DNA of 64,000 nt from Salminus brasiliensis (taxonomy: Eukaryota > Chordata > Actinopteri > Characiformes > Bryconidae). The DNA lies in the NCBI RefSeq assembly GCF_030463535.1, contig NC_132899.1, forward strand, positions 19,367,490-19,431,489. Reading direction: 5' to 3'. Numbering within the stretch: position 1 is the first letter of the stretch; every line of letters starts with the position of its first letter. Below are positions 53,801 through 61,512 of the stretch, one piece after another. Both the position numbers and the translations under genes were made by a program. The notes under the pieces were generated by a model. It made no database searches. It saw only the letters and a list, made by a program, of their open reading frames with translations, and was not told the DNA's origin.

Positions 53801-56800
53801 GACAAGTTGGGTTTGTGGACTTTTGTCTTTGTTTAATTATATCAAGTTATTATTTGCATTAGGTTTGAGATGATATTTTCTTAAAAGGCCATTAGTACAC
53901 AAACTGTAATAAAACAATGACAATGAATAACAGGCATTTTCATAACTTTTTTTTTATTCTCAGGCCCTCTTTGTGGATAATCACAAAGTTCACTTACTAG
54001 ACCAGGACCTTGTCTTTTCTTGTTTTTTCGACGACGATCACTGACCTGCACACACAGTGCAGATTTGGCGCCATTGAATGAATTTACAGATAACTCATTA
54101 AGTGGCTGAGGAATGGCATAATTTGCGGCAGTTCGCCAGATATTGAATTTTAACAATGTTTATTAATTCTCAGAGTTTCTAAACAAGGAGCACATTTTTA
54201 GAAAGAATCAAAGCAGATTTAATATACTGAAAAACTGCAAATTAGAGACAATAAAAATAGTAGTGCATTTTTACAATAATACAAGCTTCCCTGCAGGGCC
54301 CAGTTTGAGATACTAAATAGAATAGTGCCACTCCACTCCTGGCTGGAGAGAGAAGAGCCACTAGTGCTATTCGGGACAGAGGAGTTTTGCCTAAGGGACA
54401 TTTGATCTAAAGAAACAGAGGTGCTGTGAGCGCAGACACACTAACAATACACCTGTCAGAGCATTCCATTAGCTAACATGGCACTGTGTGAGGGGGCCCC
54501 ATCATCTCTGATTAATGTGAGTTACTTTGCAGGTAAAGAAACGCAGTCTCAGTGAATTAGCAAAGTAATGGAGTGGAGCACACCAAGGGCCGCTGCGATT
54601 AAACAATGTCTCCATCTTTCTTCAATTAAAATATCACTTCATTAGTCACTATGAGCAGCGTTAGACATGTAGGGGGGCTCTTAAAAGGGACAGGGAACCC
54701 TGTGAAGGTTTTGATAGCTTTTCATTAGGTGGGCACACAGAACAGAGAGCTTCTTACAGAGCTTTCAAAATACCTGCCTCAACATTTCTCAGCAAGCAAA
54801 TCTCAGGAGAATAACTTATAACAGCAGTGCTATTAGTGAAAACAATATCACAGTATTGCATTTACAACGGCATCGCTGGCTTTCCACGATCAATAAAGCC
54901 AGGGGGCTTGAGTGGGCGAGCTAAGTCTTTAAGGGCTTTGCTTTTGGCATGTTTTTTTTTCATGCCTCAGCATTTCACTTATTAATTGATGGCTGTTTCC
55001 ATTAGAAAACATTCTATGGAGGGTAATTAAGAACACTAATTAGCAAAGTGCCCCGTTTCTCAGCTTCTGTTTACTGGTCATTACACTGCCCGTCTCAATG
55101 AGAAGAATGAAAGAAAAGCACAGTGGAGTTGTTCGCAGGGGCCCTACCGTTCCAGGAGGCCAGCATCTTGGAGTCCAGATGAGGTGGAGGGCGTGCTCTG
55201 CGCACCTCAGCCAGTTTGGCCCTGGCACTGGCCAGCACTTCAGTCAATCTGTCCACGCTGAGGCCGAAGCGAGCGGCAGTAAGCTCCACTGAGTAGCGCA
55301 CGATTAGCACATTCTGGCCCTGCAGCTCACCGTGTGGGTCCTGTAGACACATCAACAAACAAACTATGAACAGAAGCTCCAAAAGGATACATTTTCACTT
55401 CGAAGTCCTAAGAAAGCAACATAATCTAATGAAAATATACAAAAATTACATGCTGACAGTTTGCCACTCACCAAGCAAATTATTAGGAGGATCTGTACAC
55501 CTACTTGTTTAGCAATTATCAGAGGTGTAACGCATAAAAACATGCAGATCCAGGGCAGCAGTTTCCAGTAACATTCACACTGACGAGTGTGGCATGATTG
55601 TTGGTGCCAGATCATTTGAGCATTTCTAGATCTGCTGATCTCTTGGGATTTTCAGCACAATGGTCTCTAGAGTTTACCATGTTGATGAGAGTGGTCAACA
55701 GAGGACGACCGGACTCGTTCAAGCTGACTCTGTACAATCGTGGTGAGCAGAATACACAACAAATCTCAAAATACACACAACACGTCCAACCTTGAGGTGA
55801 ATGGGCTACAACAGGAGAAGTCTGGGTTGGGTTCCAATTCGGTCAGCCAAGAACAGAAAGCTGAGGCTGCAGCGGGTACGGGCTCACCAGAACTAAACAG
55901 TTGAAAACTGGATTTCTGCTAAGGCAGATGGTAGGCTCGGAATTTGGCACAACAAATTTGAAACCATGAATGTAACTTGCCTTGTGTCAACAGTCAAAGA
56001 TGGTGGAGGGGGTGTTATGGGTTGGGGAACGTTCTGGGTATGCTCTGGGCCTTTTAATACCAATCATTAATCACTTGATGCACTCTATTTGAGTATTGTT
56101 GCTGACCATGTGCATCCATTCATAGCCACAATTCTTCTAATGGCTACTTCTAGCATTCTCTTCAAAGTAAAAGTCCAGTTCAGTATCTGTCAGTGGCTTT
56201 CCTAGTCCTTTGAGATGTGATAGAATGGGAAATTGGCTGCCTGAAAGTGAAAATCTGTAGGAACTGTGTGATGAAATCATGTCAACATGGACTAGGATCT
56301 CAAAGGAAAGCAATCAACATCTATGCCACGAAGATTCAAGGCTGTTTGGAGAGCAAAAGGAGGACCTACCCAGTTGTAGTATGGCGTTCCTAATAAAATG
56401 CCCAGACAGCGTATATGCTTATTACAGAGCTGCATTAACTGTATATGGTATAAAAATAGTAAACACAAACAAACAAATACAACAACAACAAAAAAAAAAA
56501 AAAACAGTTAACATCCAAATACTATGCACACCTGTTCTGGCTCAACATTGCCTTGGTCTTTCACACCATAATGATGCATGAAGATGTCAGCTTGTGTCGC
56601 ACCCCCAGTGGCCCCCTCTACTGTCTCCGCAAGCAGATCTCTGACCTCTCCAGCTGTCCACACACAGAAGGCTCCCTCTCTCTTTTCGCCAGACTCAAGT
56701 GTGGGCAGAGAGTCTGCATCCTCAGCACTGTAGAAGCCACCAGACTGTAGGGGGCAGTGGAGTGTTAAAAACCAAAATGAAACCCAGTTCTATAGTAATA

Positions 56801-59800
56801 TGTTTACATTTATTATTGCATTTGCTAGAGTAGGTGATCTCTTAGGCCATGCTCTTCTTCAACACTACTTTCTACACAGAGACTGACCTCTACAAAGCCA
56901 CAGCAAATTTGCATAATCCTAAGCTTTAATAAGTCCATAAATCATAAGAAATATCATTCTAATCATCAAGGATTTTAATTGTGCCTTTCGTTCACTGGCA
57001 GTGGGCCATTTATCACAAAATGGCCACCATGCTGTGGCAGTGCGTGTTCTGTAGGTGGGCTGACCTTAAAATGGCCCTGGGTCTGAAGGATGTTTCTCCT
57101 ATCTGGCAACAGTGCAGACTCAGCAAGGCTATAGTGAAAGCGATTACTAATGAGTAGAAAAGATGGCACACCTTGTGGCTAAGGTCTCTGGAGACGTACT
57201 GCAACACATCGAGGGCCACATCTGCGAAAAGGCGCTCTCCAGACACCTGCAGCATGAAACACAGTACCTTACCACCCAAAACCCACCTGTGCCATGTGTA
57301 AAGTGAGCTGCTGAGCTGTCATAATGCTTGTGAAGCAGCAGATTTAGGAACACCAGTTGGATAATGTAAGCTTCTTTTAAAGGAAAACTGTATTTATCTT
57401 GGCATAGCTGAATAATGAAGGTTCTGCACATGGACGTGACATAGGGTAAAACCTCAAACACTGTTGTATCCTTGGTCAAAAGGACCAATTCCAAAACCCC
57501 AAAACTGTTATGCAGCTGTCTTGACTCATTCATTATATTTACTTCCCCAAAACTGACATACACCCATCCCACTAGCAGAAGCCTTTCGAGGCTAAATGCA
57601 AGGGCAACCTCCGGAGAACACAAAGCTAACGCTAGCCGGCTTGATGAAGCGAGAAAGACAGTAAGGGGAAAGCTGACTAAGCGAGCAGGTGTTAGACAGG
57701 TGCCAAGCTAACCCCACTAGACCACACTGCATTTTTTTTTGCTAGCTAACTGCACACTGTACAGACTGAAACTGAGAGGACACAGAGAGAACAGCAACAC
57801 TTTTCAGTGAAGGCTGGTTCACACTTATCGGGACACGGATACAGTGCCGATTCTGGCAAGAGTGTACCTTGCAGGATGCTGTGGTTATTTAAACATGAAG
57901 CTGGAAGCTACTCTTTTGCATACAGTAGAAACGAGGAACAAAGAAAACAGACCCCCACTTGGACTGACCGCTTTTGAGATCGCATATAAAACAGGGTGAA
58001 GGTGAAGTTACAAGGTGGTCACCTTTTCCCCAAAAAGCAAATTATATTTAATATTAGCATAAAATTGTGACTTAGATTTTTTTTATACCCCATAACACAA
58101 TTTCTTCATGTTATTAAAAGAACAAATCGCCATAAACAGAAAACCAGTGTGTTTCATTGTGGGACAAAATAACACCGTTGTAAATAAACGTGTAAAATCG
58201 CATTTGAGCAAACAAAGTCACTTAATTTTTACATCAAAGAACAACTTCAATACTTAATCAATACAATCAATACTCAAAAATGCAGTTTCTATCTAACCCT
58301 GGTATGTATGTGAACAGTAAAACACTTAAAAAAAAAAAAAAAAAAAGTATTTATATGAAAGAGTATATGTGCTGCTAGAAAAAAGTGGGTATCTAGAGGA
58401 AAAATCCATTATATCAGACACACACACAAACACACCTGGTAGGCAGTGATGTATGCAACTGCCAGCTGGGCTTGATCATACAGCATCTTCTCAAAGTGGG
58501 GCACATGCCAAGAGGAGTCTGTGGAGTACCTGTGAAAACCCTGAGACGGACAAAATACAGACAAAAGAAACAAAAACCATAGAAAGAAAATAGGAAAGAA
58601 AGAACAAAAAAGTCACTCTCTTGTCACTTGGAAGAGTTAGCATAATATTGGACATGCTTCCATACTGTGGTTATACTGATGCTTAGTGTATTGTGGTTAT
58701 TAGATGGCTTGCAATATATTAAAGCCATAGCGTTGAAATATTCAATATCATATGACACGATTAAAGACTGGTCTGCATTATTTTGACCCAAAATTGTCTA
58801 CAGTTGTTGGATGATGTGAAGGCCTTAATTCATCCAAATACCTATGAACAAACGCACCTGGGATATTTGAGATACGGTCAGGAGTCAATAAAACGTATAT
58901 ACTGCTTTCCTTTCTGAAGTCACAAAAGACAATCAACGGATGTTATGCTGAATTACCTGAGCCACATGATCATGAATGCCCCCTAAGGCCATCATCCTGA
59001 GAGTGTGAAGAGTCATCTGTAATGCCTCTGCTCCCTCCGAGGAAGAACGATTTACCGCCCAAAATGACATTAGGAACATCAGGTTCACTGTAACCCAAAA
59101 ACACAGAATCTCATGCGAGAGTTTTGGTGGGCAGCCCTCTTTTGGCAGGTTTGTTGTGGTACCATGTTCTTTCCATTTGAGGATTTGATGGTGCTCTGGG
59201 GGTCATCAGAGAGTTGGATATTTTTTTATAACACAACCCTGACTTGTACTTCTCTACAACTTTGTCCCTGACTTGTTTGGAGATCTCCTGTGTCTGCATG
59301 GTGTGGTTTGATTAGTGGTGCTTAATGGTGTCGCAGCCTCTAGGGCCTTTCAGAAAAGCTGTATACTGACAAATCATGTGACACTTAGATTGCACACAGG
59401 TGGACTTCATTTCACTAAGCATGTGACTTCTGAAGGTAATTGGTTGCCGCAGAACTTTTTTGGGCATTCATAGCAAAGGGGGTAAACACATGCACATGAG
59501 AATTTTCTTTATATATTTATACTATATTATATAATTTAAATATATATATTTTTTTCTCATTTCACTTTATCAACTTAGACTAGTTTGTGCAGATGCATTA
59601 CATACAATGCAGATTACAAAAACATTTAAACACAGGTAGTAATGTAACTAAACACGGACAATGCAAGGCACTGTATGTATGCTATATAGCATGTTTGAGA
59701 CTTGGTTGGGGTGTAAAATGCCTAGATTTACAGGTTTTACATGCCTTTTTACAACCCTTTTATTTTGCCTGAGACTGAAGTTTCCTTTCTATTTATGGTA

Positions 59801-61451
59801 CAAGCTAGTCTGCTTGGGATTTAACCTAGCAAGGATACACCGCTCCTTTTCCTAGCTTTCACTTTGCCTATACGCTATATGCCTATCCCTTCTGCACACA
59901 CTGACTCAGGAAAAGTTGTGCTGGTCTGGTGAACGTAGCAACTCCATGACTGTGTACTACTGTTATACACTATTTAACATAGGAGCATGTGGTTCTGGAC
60001 ACAGTCATAGTGTCATCTTCAGAGGTTCTTCCAGTTTCAGGAGGTTGTACATCATCATTTTATGGATGTTTTACACAGTGTTGACTGACAGAAAGCACAT
60101 AGGCAGCTAGATTCATGTCAGTTGTGAGTCAGACATTGCTACTGAATGTTCTAAATACTCCTGAATGCCACAAATCTCAAAAATACCTGCAAAAAAATAA
60201 AGGATTTTAGTCCTCATCAGTCACAATCGGTCTAATTGAAAGAAATACAGGCTGAAAATATGACATCATCTTCAGTGCAGACTCTTAATACGAAACACTT
60301 CAGCTTTGTTAATTTTGTTGTGTACTACTTTCTGACCATTTCAGCATCTGTTTACCTGGTGTGGGGAACTTGGGTGCATCTCGAAATCCTCCATATTCCT
60401 CCTCATATGAGTGAGCCAGCTGCTGAAAACATCTGCTAGCAACATCTGGGGCTGACGGTAGAGATTCTCCTGGGTTGGCTGAGATGGATGTGCCCTTCCG
60501 TAGAGCGTCAACCACCCGTTCTCCACTGGACTCCAGCGCCTCTCTGTTATTTTGCCACTGAGGCCAGGGCGGGATTGAGAAATCAGCCATTGAAAAACTG
60601 GACACAAAGCCTCACAGTGGCAAAACTCTAGAAAAGACTAGGAAACTTTGAAAGAGACTGCCTGGACTTTGCAAACCTGCATCCTTAAATAGATAGCAGT
60701 ACATTAAAAGAAAGTGTACACTGTACCTGTTCCATAATCCGCAGAAGTACAGTTTTAAAGCCAGGTCTCCTGCCGCTGTCTCTTGGAGGGAAATATGTGC
60801 CCCCTATAAATGGTCTCAGATTAGGAGTAAGCCAAACACTCATCGGCCAGCCACCACCTCCACTAGTTGCCTAAGAGAGAAGTGAGTGAAAACAAATAAA
60901 CCGGCACATGACTTTGCATTTAATGTGTACTTCACTTACTCATCATAATGGTAAACTGGATCAGTGTGATTTCATAGTGGGTCAAACCTGCACAAATGTC
61001 ATGTAGACTTTGTCAACATCAGGTCTCTCCTCCCTGTCAACCTTTATACAAACAAAGTTGTCACTCAGGATCTTCCCAATTTCCTCATCCTCAAACGACT
61101 CTCTCTCCATCACGTGACACCAGTGACAAGTCGAGTAACCCACTGTGACAGAGTACAACGTACCGTGTGAAACACAAAGTGGACAAAGTGACAGGAGCGG
61201 TTTCAGACTTTCAGATGTGGCTTATTCTCTTACCTGACAAGAAAATGGGCTTGTCTTCACTTTTAGCTTTGTCAAAGGCCTCTTGGCCCCAAGGAAACCT
61301 AAACCAAAGCAAACATTACAAGCAGGTGTGCATTATTGGATTATTGGAAGTACATTTTCTATTACATTACCCATTATTAATCCATTAAAGGGCCCATATG
61401 TGGAAAAATTCCTTTTTTTTTTACTTACTTACTTTTCATTTTAAAAGTTGG

Positions 61452-61512
<61 letters not shown>

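Noticed and set aside
57147..57623. 158-codon open frame on the minus strand, the longest in the window
   Set aside because: It runs through spata20 exon 9 mostly out of its frame and through intron 8. The true exon 9 uses a different frame that is open only across the exon.
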